A stretch of 64,000 nucleotides of DNA from contig NZ_LMPM01000001.1 of the NCBI RefSeq assembly GCF_001423845.1, forward strand, positions 2,530,153-2,594,152, given 5' to 3'. The notes under the pieces are model-generated. The model saw only the letters and a list, made by a program, of their open reading frames with translations, made no database searches and was not told the DNA's origin. Positions 48,609 through 60,262 of the stretch are shown here, piece after piece (the first letter of the stretch is position 1; every line of letters begins with the position of its first letter). Both the position numbers and the translations under genes were made by a program. The stretch is from Sphingomonas sp. Leaf357 (lineage in GTDB: Bacteria > Pseudomonadota > Alphaproteobacteria > Sphingomonadales > Sphingomonadaceae).

Positions 48609-48622
<14 letters not shown>
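48239..48622 (-). CDS. Small putative lipoprotein
   Basis: A 127-residue protein with a lipoprotein signal ([16 protein letters not shown]; Cys16 in the LAGC lipobox). Mature part is mostly polar with two further cysteines ([17 protein letters not shown]) and a beta-rich end ([41 protein letters not shown]). No family recognised. Starts inside the end of ilvD (14-base overlap); an ATG six bases upstream is also possible. Coupled to nnr by ATGA. Confidence 0.75.
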
Positions 48623-50330
<1,708 letters not shown>

Positions 50331-50587
50331 GGGCTGCGCCTATGTCGCGAGAAGGCCCTTTGGCGCAAGTGTGTTGCGTCACGCGCGTGAAAAAGGGCGA
50401 CGAACTTGCGTGCGCCGCCCCCTTTGCTGAATGACGTGCGGCATCCGCAGATCATCGGCGGACGCGGCGCTCCCCGGCGGCGGATCCGTTCTGGTAGAGG
50501 TTCAGCAAGAGCGGGGCCAATCGAGGATTCGCGCGCCCGACAAAGGTTAACGATTTCCTGGCCGTCCCGAAGCGGTACGGAAAAGCG

Positions 50588-51412
50588 TTACGCGAGTGTC
50601 GATTCGAGACACCACCAAGCGGGGTCATGAGCGCGGATCGCGTCCGCCGCGCGACTGCGTTCGGACCCGTCAGCGTAAAGTGCGAAGCATGTGGCACCGG
50701 AGCCGGACATGCGGGCAAGGCTCGGCGCGGTCTTCGCGAGCCGGTCCAGCACGTCGCCGATCACCGGCGCCAGCGCGCGGGCCGGCGGCTCCAGATCGTT
50801 GCGGCCGGCCCTGGCGATATCAAGCAGCGGCCCCTCGCCGATCGGGCCTAGATCCTTTCCGCCCCAACCCCTGAACACGGCGGCGGTGGACACGGCCACG
50901 CCGGGATTTACGAGCAGGACGGGTGTGTCGGTGAGGCCGTCCAACGGCGCGAGCTGCTCTCCCCGGCCCGTTCCGATCGCGCTGCGGCCGAGCAGGCAGG
51001 CCGGCACGTCGGAGCCGAGTGCGTCGGCGCAGGCGAACAAGCGGGGGTCGTCGAGCGCGATGTGGTTCAGACGGGCCAGCGCGCGGAGCGTGGCGGCGGC
51101 ATCCGCCGAGCCTCCGCCGATGCCCGAGGCGATCGGCAGGTTCTTGGTCAGCACAATAATGTATTCGGGTTCGATCTCAAATGTTTGAGCGAATGATTTC
51201 ATCGCACGTGTCACGAGGTTGTCGCCTTCGGTGGCGAGCCCTGCTCCGAAGGGGCCGTCGATGGTGAAGCTGGCCGGGCCGGGCGAAATCCGGATTTGGT
51301 CGCCGTCGCGCAGGAAGGCGAACAGGGTTTCGAGTTCGTGATAGCCGTCCGCCCGGCGTGCGCGGACATGGAGCGCAAGGTTGATCTTGGCCGGGGCGAG
51401 TTCGAGGATCAT
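50588..51412 (-). CDS. ispE: 4-diphosphocytidyl-2-C-methyl-D-erythritol kinase
   Basis: A 274-residue GHMP kinase of the MEP isoprenoid pathway. It shows APAKINLALHVRARRADGYH, the ATP loop LPIASGIGGGSADAAATLRAL and the C-terminal MSGSGATCFALY. Start at ATG 51412 is the family's usual position. Separate from ispF at the window's left end. A palindromic repeat of the GTCATCCCGGA family lies directly upstream. Confidence 0.96.
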   Translation of the reverse strand: MILELAPAKINLALHVRARRADGYHELETLFAFLRDGDQIRISPGPASFTIDGPFGAGLATEGDNLVTRAMKSFAQTFEIEPEYIIVLTKNLPIASGIGGGSADAAATLRALARLNHIALDDPRLFACADALGSDVPACLLGRSAIGTGRGEQLAPLDGLTDTPVLLVNPGVAVSTAAVFRGWGGKDLGPIGEGPLLDIARAGRNDLEPPARALAPVIGDVLDRLAKTAPSLARMSGSGATCFALYADGSERSRAADAIRAHDPAWWCLESTLA

Positions 51413-51427
51413 CGGAACAACCTAACC

Positions 51428-51521
51428 GTCATCCCGGACTCGATCCGGGATCCAACGTGCCACGAGACAGGCAGCAGTTGCGTTTGCGGAGCGTTGGATC
51501 CCGGATCAAGTCCGGGATGAC
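51428..51521. repeat. Intergenic palindrome, GTCATCCCGGACTTGATCCG family
   Basis: Arms 51428-51456 and 51493-51521 match at 28 of 29 positions and are nearly identical to the copy at 15568. It lies between the ETF-QO stop and the ispE start, which are in the same direction, so it may form a terminator hairpin after ETF-QO. Confidence 0.92.
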
Positions 51522-51547
51522 GAATTTGGAAAGGCTCTGCCCGCCGA

Positions 51548-53206
<1,659 letters not shown>

Positions 53207-53322
53207 TCTTCGTCTCCATCGGGGGCCGTGCGATGCACTCTCGTCGCGTCGCAGCAACGTCCTGTCCAAGTTGCGGTGCCAGCAAGTTGACCTTCGCGTC
53301 AATAACACACTCTAAGGACGAC

Positions 53323-54069
53323 ATGGGGGCTGATCAGAATTTCGACTGGAATCAAGCGGCTGCGAGTGCGCTCGACTGGTGGCGCGAGGCCGGCGTCGAT
53401 GCCAATATCGACGAGTGTCCACGCAACTGGCTGGCCCGCCCCGCGCCTTTGCCGGCTGCCGATCCCAACGTAACGATCGCCGATGCCGTAACGGCGTCGG
53501 GCACCATGCCCGATACGCTGGCCGCGTTCGAGGCGTGGCGCGTGGGGCCGGAAACGCCAGAGGCGGCGTGGCACGGCAGGGCGATCGCCGCGCAGGGCGA
53601 TGCCGCCGCGAATATCATGATCGTGATCGACATGCCCGAGCGCGAGGACGGCGAAAGCGGCGTGTTGATGAGCGGCGCGGCCGGACGATTGTTCGATCGG
53701 ATGCTGGCCGCGATCGGCTTGAGTCGCGAGACGGTCTATCTCGTCCCCTTGTGCAACAGCCGGCCCGCCGCCGGGCGGATCGCGCCGGAGATCGAGGCCC
53801 GGCTGAGCGAAATCCTGAAGCATCACATCGCGCTCGCCGCCCCGAAAAGGGTGCTGTTGATGGGCAATGCGCCCAGCCGTGCGCTGCTCGGGATGGATTT
53901 TCTCCGCGCGCGCGGGGGTTTACGAACGGTTAACCATGCGGCAGGCACAGTGGCCGTGGATTTCCAGGGGGTCGCGACGTTCCATCCGCGCTTCCTGATC
54001 GAACAACCGGCCAAGAAGGCCGAGGCTTGGAAAGATTTGCGGATGCTGATCGGGGGATTGGAATCGTGA
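53323..54069 (+). CDS. Uracil-DNA glycosylase superfamily protein, degenerate family-4-like
   Basis: A 248-residue protein whose middle follows the family 4 layout: an N-terminal region, GRLFDRMLAAIGLSRETVYL, then KRVLLMGNAPSRALLG and TFHPRFLIEQP (motif II His). However, motif A, normally GEAPGxxED, reads IDMPEREDGESG and the protein has only two cysteines (about 32 and 144), so the 4Fe-4S cluster is missing. Activity cannot be assumed. AAGGA stands five bases before the ATG at 53323. It overlaps the slt gene in GTGA. Confidence 0.85.
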   Translation: MGADQNFDWNQAAASALDWWREAGVDANIDECPRNWLARPAPLPAADPNVTIADAVTASGTMPDTLAAFEAWRVGPETPEAAWHGRAIAAQGDAAANIMIVIDMPEREDGESGVLMSGAAGRLFDRMLAAIGLSRETVYLVPLCNSRPAAGRIAPEIEARLSEILKHHIALAAPKRVLLMGNAPSRALLGMDFLRARGGLRTVNHAAGTVAVDFQGVATFHPRFLIEQPAKKAEAWKDLRMLIGGLES

Positions 54070-55847
54070 AGGCAGTTCTGGCGTTGGCCTGTATCGCGGC
54101 GGCGGCACCCGCCATCGCCCATGCGGCGGAGCCGGCTGAGGCGACGACCGCCCAGTCGGCGATCGGCCAGCCGTCCCGCGGCAAGGCGGGCATTCCCGAC
54201 CAGCTCGACGCCGGCCAGCGCGAGGAATATCGCAACGTCTTCGCGCTGATCCGCGATCAGAAGTGGCAGGACGCGCAATTGCTGCTCGCATCGATGAAGC
54301 CCGGCCCGCTGCACGCCATCGCCCGCGCCGAATTGCTCACCGCCAAGGGGTCCCCCAAGGCCGATCTCGATCCGCTGATGCAGCTGCTCGCGGAAGCACC
54401 GGAACTGCCCCAGGCGCAGCAACTCTATACGATGGCCCGGTCGCGCGGCGCGGTGGACCTGCCGCCGCTGCCGGAGGGCAATCGCCTGACCTGGCTCGGC
54501 AGCGCGCCCGTCCGCGCCCGCGCCAAGAGCATCAAGACCGACATGTCGACCGCCGAACTGGCGATCCGCATGCAGCCCTTCATCAAGGCCGACGACGGCA
54601 CGTCGGCACAGGCCCTGCTGGAATCGACCGAAGGGCTGACGCCCGAGGCGCTGACCGAATGGCAGCAGAAGGTCGCCTGGATCTACTATCTGCAAGGTGA
54701 CGACAACAATGCCCGCGCGATGGCCGCCAAGGCCGCGAACGGCACCGGCGACTGGTCGATCCAGGGCGAATGGGTCGGCGCGCTGTCGGCATGGCGTCAG
54801 AAGGATTGCACGACGGCCGGCAGCGGGTTCGAACGCGTCGCCGGCCGGGCGGGCGACATCGAATTGCGCGCCGCCGCCCTGTACTGGGCGGCGCGCGCCG
54901 ACATGGTCTGCGCCCGTCCCGACCGGATCGAAGGCCGGCTGAAGAGCGCGGCGCAGTACAAGGAGACGTTCTACGGCCTGCTCGCGCGTCAGGCGCTGGG
55001 CATTCGCGAAGTGATGCCGAAGCCGGACGGCTATGTCGCCGCCGACTGGCAGGTGCTGGGCCGCCGTCCGAACGTGCGCGTCGCCGCTGCGCTCGTCGAA
55101 ATCGGCGAGACGGGGCTGGCGGACGAGGTGATCCGGCAGGAGGCCAAGCTCGGCGATCCGTCCGAATTCGGCGCGCTGGTGCGCCTCGCCGCCAGTTTCG
55201 ATCTGCCCGGCACGCAGGTCTGGCTGTCGCAGAACGGGCCGGTCGGCGCGCAGCCCTCGCTCGCCGCGCGGTATCCCGCGCCGAACTGGACGCCGGATGG
55301 CGGCTGGCGCGTCGACAAGGCGCTCGTCTACGCCCACACGCTGCAGGAATCGCGCTTCCGCACCAACGTGATCAGCAAGGCCGGCGCGTATGGCCTGATG
55401 CAGGTGATGCCCGCCGCCGCGACCGACATCGCGCGCAAGCACGGCCGGATCTACGATCGCTCGGCGCTGAGCAAGCCTTCGGTCAATATGGAGGTGGGGC
55501 AATCCTATCTCGAGCAATTGCGCGATCTGCCCTTGACCGGCGGTCTGCTGCCCAAGGTGATCGCGGCCTACAATGCCGGCCCGGCGCCGGTGCAATTGTG
55601 GAACGCGATGTCGCGCGACGGCGGCGATCCGCTGCTGTACATCGAATCGATCCCGTATTGGGAGACGCGCGGCTATGTCGCCACGGTGCTGCGAAATTAC
55701 TGGATGTACGAATCGCAGGGCGGCAAGACGGTCTCGCCGAGCCGCATGGCGCTGACGCAGGGCATGTGGCCGCGCTTTCCCGGCATGGCGGGCGCGAGCG
55801 CGGTGCGGTTGACGGCGGTGAAGGGCACGATCCTCAGTGCCAATTGA
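54066..55847 (+). CDS. slt: Soluble lytic murein transglycosylase
   Basis: A 593-residue periplasmic enzyme. A GTG start (overlapping the stop before it as GTGA) gives MKAVLALACIAAAAPAIAHA, a signal peptide. The middle is a long helical superhelix (AREALLG-like TPR region, residues about 40-420). The SLT domain follows near residue 440: HTLQESRFRTNVISKAGAYG with the catalytic Glu, LMQVMPAA and VIAAYNAGPAPVQ. It cleaves peptidoglycan glycosidic bonds to 1,6-anhydro ends. Confidence 0.94.
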   Translation: MKAVLALACIAAAAPAIAHAAEPAEATTAQSAIGQPSRGKAGIPDQLDAGQREEYRNVFALIRDQKWQDAQLLLASMKPGPLHAIARAELLTAKGSPKADLDPLMQLLAEAPELPQAQQLYTMARSRGAVDLPPLPEGNRLTWLGSAPVRARAKSIKTDMSTAELAIRMQPFIKADDGTSAQALLESTEGLTPEALTEWQQKVAWIYYLQGDDNNARAMAAKAANGTGDWSIQGEWVGALSAWRQKDCTTAGSGFERVAGRAGDIELRAAALYWAARADMVCARPDRIEGRLKSAAQYKETFYGLLARQALGIREVMPKPDGYVAADWQVLGRRPNVRVAAALVEIGETGLADEVIRQEAKLGDPSEFGALVRLAASFDLPGTQVWLSQNGPVGAQPSLAARYPAPNWTPDGGWRVDKALVYAHTLQESRFRTNVISKAGAYGLMQVMPAAATDIARKHGRIYDRSALSKPSVNMEVGQSYLEQLRDLPLTGGLLPKVIAAYNAGPAPVQLWNAMSRDGGDPLLYIESIPYWETRGYVATVLRNYWMYESQGGKTVSPSRMALTQGMWPRFPGMAGASAVRLTAVKGTILSAN

Positions 55848-56364
55848 TGAAGGCGCGACGCACCTGCCGGTTCGGATCGCGATCCTCACCATTTCCGACA
55901 GCCGCCGGCTGGCCGACGACAAATCCGGCCAGATCCTGGTCGACCGGCTGAACGCGGCGGGCCATGTGCTGGCCGATCGCGGCATCGTGACCGACGACGT
56001 GCCGGCGATCGTCGCCAAGCTGGAACGCTGGATCGCCGACGATCAGGTCGATTGCGTCATCACCACCGGCGGCACCGGCGTGACGGGGCGCGACGTCACG
56101 CCCGAGGCGATCGAGCAGGTCGCCGACAAGATGATCCCGGGCTTCGGCGAACTGTTCCGCTGGCTCAGTTTCCAGACGATCGGCACCTCCACGATCCAGT
56201 CGCGCGCCTGCGCCTGCGTGACGCAGGGCACCTATATCTTCGCGCTGCCGGGCTCGACCGGCGCGGTGAAGGACGGCTGGGACGGGATCCTGGTCCATCA
56301 ACTGGATAGCCGGTTCAAGCCGTGCAACTTCGTGGAGCTTATGCCGCGGCTGACGGAGCGCTGA
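55837..56364 (+). CDS. moaB: Molybdenum cofactor biosynthesis protein MoaB-like
   Basis: A 175-residue MogA/MoaB-fold protein: [17 protein letters not shown], the substrate loop [16 protein letters not shown], then [13 protein letters not shown] and [13 protein letters not shown]. It probably adenylylates molybdopterin. The start is GTG at 55837, inside slt (11-base overlap). Other molybdenum cofactor genes are not in the window, so the location with slt looks accidental. Confidence 0.93.
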   Translation: MPIDEGATHLPVRIAILTISDSRRLADDKSGQILVDRLNAAGHVLADRGIVTDDVPAIVAKLERWIADDQVDCVITTGGTGVTGRDVTPEAIEQVADKMIPGFGELFRWLSFQTIGTSTIQSRACACVTQGTYIFALPGSTGAVKDGWDGILVHQLDSRFKPCNFVELMPRLTER

Positions 56365-56433
56365 TCCAGTCAGTTGCCGGCGCACGGTTGTTTGTTCTTG
56401 TTACGTTCCAGCTTCTGGACTAAGTCTCGGAAC

Positions 56434-57507
56434 ATGGCAAACCCGAGGGCAGTACGCGGCGCGACGCTCAATCGGGAGAGCAGTCGGTTCAACCTGCCGC
56501 AGACAGAGGCCGATGGGGATTGGCTCGATGCGCGCGAGGATCTGGACGGCGCGCCGCCCCGGCTGCGCACGACGGTGACGGTGGAGACGCCACGCACGAT
56601 CATTTCGAAGAACCAGTCGCCGGACATCGGCTTCGATCGCTCGATCAATCCGTATCGGGGCTGCGAACATGGCTGCATCTATTGTTTCGCGCGGCCGACC
56701 CATGCGTTTCACGATCTGTCGCCCGGACTGGATTTCGAGAGCAGGCTGTTCGCCAAGCCGAATGCCGCGGCCTTGCTCCGTGCGGAACTGTCCAAGCCCG
56801 GCTACGAGCCACTGCCGATCGCGTTCGGGACGAACACCGACCCCTATCAGCCGATCGAAAGCGACTGGCGCATCACGCGCGCCTGCATCGAAGTGCTGGC
56901 GGAGACGAACCATCCGCTGACGATCACTACCAAATCGGACCGGGTGACGCGCGATATCGACGTGCTCGGCCCCATGGCGTCGAAGGGGCTGGTCGCGGTG
57001 GCGATCTCGATCACCACGCTCGACCCCAGGATCGCGATGACGGTCGAACCGCGGGCCCCCGCCCCCGCCCGGCGGCTGGCGGCGGTGAAGCGGATGAGCG
57101 AGGCCGGCATCCCGACCTATGTCTCGATCGCGCCCGTGATTCCCGCGATCACCGATCACGAAATGGAACATATCCTCGAACGCGCGGCGGACGCCGGGGC
57201 GCGGGCGGCGTTCTTCCTGCCGGTGCGCCTGCCGCATGAGGTGGCGCCGCTGTTCCGCGCCTGGCTCGACGAGCATTTTCCGGATCGCGCGGCCAAGGTG
57301 ATGGCGACGATCCGCTCGCTGCGCGGCGGTCGGGACAACGATCCCAACTTCCACAGCCGGTTTCGCGGCCAAGGCGCGTTCGGCGATCTGTTGCGCACGC
57401 GCTTTCATATTGCATGCCGGAAATACGGGCTGAACAGAGAGCGGATATCGGTACGCCGAGACCTGTTCAGGCCGCCGCAAGGTCCGCAAGGTGAATTGTT
57501 CGGCTAA
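56434..57507 (+). CDS. PA0069-family radical SAM protein
   Basis: A 357-residue radical SAM protein. The cluster motif CEHGCIYCFARPTHAF follows YRGCEHG-type sequence, and the barrel contains GTNTDPYQPIE and ITTLDPRIAMTVEPRAPAPA. Members are widespread but the reaction is unknown. The ATG at 56434 (MANPRAVRGATL) is preferred to one at 56374, which would add an N-terminal segment without homology. C-terminal ISVRRDLFRPPQGPQGELFG includes a QGELF end typical of the family. Confidence 0.88.
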   Translation: MANPRAVRGATLNRESSRFNLPQTEADGDWLDAREDLDGAPPRLRTTVTVETPRTIISKNQSPDIGFDRSINPYRGCEHGCIYCFARPTHAFHDLSPGLDFESRLFAKPNAAALLRAELSKPGYEPLPIAFGTNTDPYQPIESDWRITRACIEVLAETNHPLTITTKSDRVTRDIDVLGPMASKGLVAVAISITTLDPRIAMTVEPRAPAPARRLAAVKRMSEAGIPTYVSIAPVIPAITDHEMEHILERAADAGARAAFFLPVRLPHEVAPLFRAWLDEHFPDRAAKVMATIRSLRGGRDNDPNFHSRFRGQGAFGDLLRTRFHIACRKYGLNRERISVRRDLFRPPQGPQGELFG

Positions 57508-57562
57508 GGTAACGAAAGTGCGGCCCGGCCCGGTATCCGGGCAGCGTATCGAAAGGACGGAT

Positions 57563-58234
57563 GTGTTCGCGATTCCCGCGTTGAGCCTGCATCTCGGTTA
57601 CGCCCTTCTGCTGGCAGCGCTGATCGTCGGCAACGCGCGGGCACGCTGGCTGATCGCGCTGGCGGCCGCGGTGCTGGGTGGGCACGCTTATCTTTGGCAC
57701 AGCGGCTGGGTGGCGATCGGCTGGACAGCGGCGATCGTCCTGTGCGGTGCGGTTCTGGGGCTGGCAGCGTTGACCCGCAACAAGGCGGCGCGGTTCTCGG
57801 TCGAGGACGCCGCGATGCGGGACAGCCTGCTGACCGGCGTCTCACCCTCGGCCGCGCGGCATTTCATCGATCGCGGATACTGGATCTCCGGCGAGGCGGG
57901 CGAAGCGCTGACCCGCGAGGGCGAGGATACCGCGCATCTCGTCTATCTGTTCAGCGGCGACGCCACGGTCACGGTGTCCGGACGCAAGGTCGCGACCTGC
58001 CATGCCGGCGACCTGATCGGCGAGGCGAGCGCGCTGACCGGCGAACCGGCGACCGCCACGGTGGTGCTGGAAACCCCGGCCCGATTCTGGTGCGCCGAGG
58101 CGGCGGCGCTGCGGGCGTACATCACCGCCAATCAGGAGGTGCGCAACGCGATCGGCCGGAACTTCTCGCACACGTTGCGGATGAAGTTGGTGGAGACGAG
58201 CCGCGCTTTGGCGCTGGCGACGGCGCAGGCTTGA
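57563..58234 (+). CDS. Three-helix membrane protein with cyclic-nucleotide-type (cNBD/Popeye-like) domain
   Basis: A 223-residue protein starting at GTG 57563, supported by AAAGGA eight bases upstream. Three hydrophobic helices lie at about residues 5-23, 29-45 and 50-70. A beta-roll domain follows: VYLFSGDATVTVSGRKVATC then GDLIGEASALTGEPATATVV, the phosphate-binding cassette of cAMP-binding domains, but the usual Arg before the terminal Ala/Thr is Ala here. A C-terminal helix ends the protein. Ligand and role are unknown. Confidence 0.78.
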   Translation: MFAIPALSLHLGYALLLAALIVGNARARWLIALAAAVLGGHAYLWHSGWVAIGWTAAIVLCGAVLGLAALTRNKAARFSVEDAAMRDSLLTGVSPSAARHFIDRGYWISGEAGEALTREGEDTAHLVYLFSGDATVTVSGRKVATCHAGDLIGEASALTGEPATATVVLETPARFWCAEAAALRAYITANQEVRNAIGRNFSHTLRMKLVETSRALALATAQA

Positions 58235-58270
58235 GATTGGCTTTTTAGTTTCTCGTTTCCAATGACCAGT

Positions 58271-58381
58271 GCGCTTCCCCGGCGAAGCCCGGGGTCCAGT
58301 CGGGACACAGAAGTGATCGGACGCTGCGCGACGTAACATCGACCTTCACGACTGGACCCCGGCCTCCGCCGGGGGAAGCGC
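58271..58381. repeat. Intergenic palindrome, CCCGGGGTCCAGTC family
   Basis: Arms GCGCTTCCCCGGCGAAGCCC (from 58271) and GGCCTCCGCCGGGGGAAGCG (ending 58380), sharing GGACCCCGG-type inner sequence. Related to the copy at 24488 and loosely to 26358. Confidence 0.75.
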
Positions 58382-58426
58382 TTTAAGCGCCAGGGAAAGG
58401 CTCTATGGCGAATTCTAACCCCCTTC

Positions 58427-58512
58427 CCGTTCGTGCTGAGCTTGTCGAAGCACGTGCCCCAAACACGCTCACTTGCGTGGAACACGTCTTTCGACAGGCT
58501 CAGGACGAACGG
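58427..58512. repeat. Intergenic palindrome, CTTCGACAAGCTCAGGACG family
   Basis: Arms CCGTTCGTGCTGAGCTTGTC (from 58428) and TCGACAGGCTCAGGACGAAC (ending about 58510), with an inner ACGTG...CACGT pair. Same family as the copy at 45584. Confidence 0.85.
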
Positions 58513-58557
58513 ATTGGTTTGGCGGCTCGGCACCATGGGTCGTGGGACTACTCCCCC

Positions 58558-60147
58558 TCAAGCCGCGAGCCGATAATCCTTGAACCGCGCGCGCAATTCC
58601 GTCTTCAGCAGCTTGCCGGTCGCGGTGTGGGGCAGGTCGTCCACGAACAGGATCTCGTCCGGCAGCCACCATTTCGCGACATGGTTCTCAAGATGCGCGT
58701 TGATCTCGGCCGGCGTCACCTCGCTGCCCGGCTTCTTGACCACCAGCAGGATCGGGCGCTCGTCCCATTTCGGATGGTAGATGCCGATCGCGGCCGCCTC
58801 GGCGACCCCGGCACAGCCGACCGCCGCATTCTCGAGATCGACCGAGCTGATCCATTCGCCGCCGGATTTGATCACGTCCTTGGCGCGATCGGTGATCTGC
58901 ATCGTGCCGTCGGGATGCAGCACCGCCACGTCGCCGGTGTCGAACCAGTCCTCCGCATCGACGGCATCCTCGGGCGCGCCGAAATAGCGTTTCACGACCC
59001 AAGGCCCCCGCACCTGCAACCGGCCCGACGACACGCCGTCGCGCGGTTGTTCGGCATTATCATCGTCCAGCACGCGCAGTTCGATGCCGAACGGAATGCT
59101 GCCCTGTTTCTGCAGCATGTCGAGCTGCTCGTCACGCGACATGTCCTCCCAGCCGGGCGGCGGGCTGGCGGCGGTGGCGACCGGGGAGGTTTCGGTCATG
59201 CCCCAAAGGTGGATGACCTGAATGCCCATATCGAGGAACCGGGCGATCATCGCACGCGGCGCGGCCGATCCGCCGACGGTGATCTGTTCGACCGTCTCGG
59301 GCAGTTCGCCGGTCGCGTCGATATGCTGGAACAGCGCCAGCCAAACGGTCGGCACGCCGCTCGCCAGCGTGACCTTCTCGCGATTCATCAGCCCGCACAA
59401 GGCGTCGGCATTGTTGACCTGACTGAACACCATCTTCGATCCGGCGAGCGGCGCGGCGAAGCACAGGCCCCAGGCGGCGGCATGGAACAGCGGCACGATC
59501 GGCAGGATCGCGGTGCGCGAACTCAGCGTCATCACCGATGGCGAGCCGGCGTGCATCGCATGCAGCAGCGTCGATCGGTGGGTGTAGAGCACCCCCTTGG
59601 GATTGCCGGTCGTGCCGCTGGTATAACACAGCATGCACGGCTCGCGCTCACCGCCCTCGAACCAGGCGTATTGCCCATCCTCGGCATCCAGCAGCGCGTC
59701 GAAACCATCCGCGCCGTCGCGATCGAAACAGATATAATGCTCGATGCTGGTCCACAGCGGCTTGAGCCGATCGACGATCGGCTGGAAGAGCTTGTCATAG
59801 ATCAGCACACGATCTTCGGCGTGGTTGGCGATGTAGACGAGTTGCTCGTCGAACAGGCGTGGATTGATCGTGTGGACGACGCCCCCCATGCCGATCGTGC
59901 CGTACCAGGCGACGAGGTGGCTGCCATGGTTCATCGCCAGCGTGGCGACGCGATCGCCCGGCTTCAGGCCGAGCCGTTCGAGCGCCTGCGCCAGTCGCCT
60001 GGAATCGTGCGCGATGCCGGCCCAGTCGCTGCGGGTCTCGCGTCCGTCGGCCCAGCGGGTGATTATCTCGCGTTTGGCATGTTCGCGCGCGGCATGATCC
60101 AGCAGCCGCGGCACGCGCAATTCGAAATCCTGCATTCCACCGAGCAT
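58558..60147 (-). CDS. Long/medium-chain fatty acyl-CoA synthetase-like AMP-forming ligase
   Basis: A 529-residue adenylate-forming enzyme. The AMP-binding motif is [17 protein letters not shown], the second ATP motif [10 protein letters not shown], then [16 protein letters not shown] and the catalytic Lys of [15 protein letters not shown] near the end. Probably activates a fatty acid with CoA; chain length not decided. Start at ATG 60147 ([11 protein letters not shown]) with AGAGGA seven bases upstream. Together with ETF-QO this suggests fatty-acid use, though the genes are not adjacent. Confidence 0.93.
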   Translation of the reverse strand: MLGGMQDFELRVPRLLDHAAREHAKREIITRWADGRETRSDWAGIAHDSRRLAQALERLGLKPGDRVATLAMNHGSHLVAWYGTIGMGGVVHTINPRLFDEQLVYIANHAEDRVLIYDKLFQPIVDRLKPLWTSIEHYICFDRDGADGFDALLDAEDGQYAWFEGGEREPCMLCYTSGTTGNPKGVLYTHRSTLLHAMHAGSPSVMTLSSRTAILPIVPLFHAAAWGLCFAAPLAGSKMVFSQVNNADALCGLMNREKVTLASGVPTVWLALFQHIDATGELPETVEQITVGGSAAPRAMIARFLDMGIQVIHLWGMTETSPVATAASPPPGWEDMSRDEQLDMLQKQGSIPFGIELRVLDDDNAEQPRDGVSSGRLQVRGPWVVKRYFGAPEDAVDAEDWFDTGDVAVLHPDGTMQITDRAKDVIKSGGEWISSVDLENAAVGCAGVAEAAAIGIYHPKWDERPILLVVKKPGSEVTPAEINAHLENHVAKWWLPDEILFVDDLPHTATGKLLKTELRARFKDYRLAA

Positions 60148-60262
60148 CGTCGTTCCTCTCCCGCCTGCGTCGTCTTGCACCGCGCGGCTGTCGGCGCGCA
60201 GCATAATGATACGAATGCGGGGGGCAATCCTCACAATGTAACGAAATCGTTCCGTTCGGCGG

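Larger units (their letters stand above)
58235..58557. other. 323-base gap filled by two palindromic repeats
   Basis: It lies between the convergent membrane cNBD gene and the acyl-CoA synthetase gene. Apart from two repeats (58271-58381 and 58427-58512) no gene is seen. Confidence 0.75.

Noticed and set aside
50331..50587. Small frame upstream of ilvD on the minus strand
   Set aside because: It overlaps the start of ilvD's upstream neighbour ispE in another frame and shows no conserved features.
55837..56364. moaB considered part of a molybdenum cofactor cluster
   Set aside because: No other moa, moe or mob gene is within the window.
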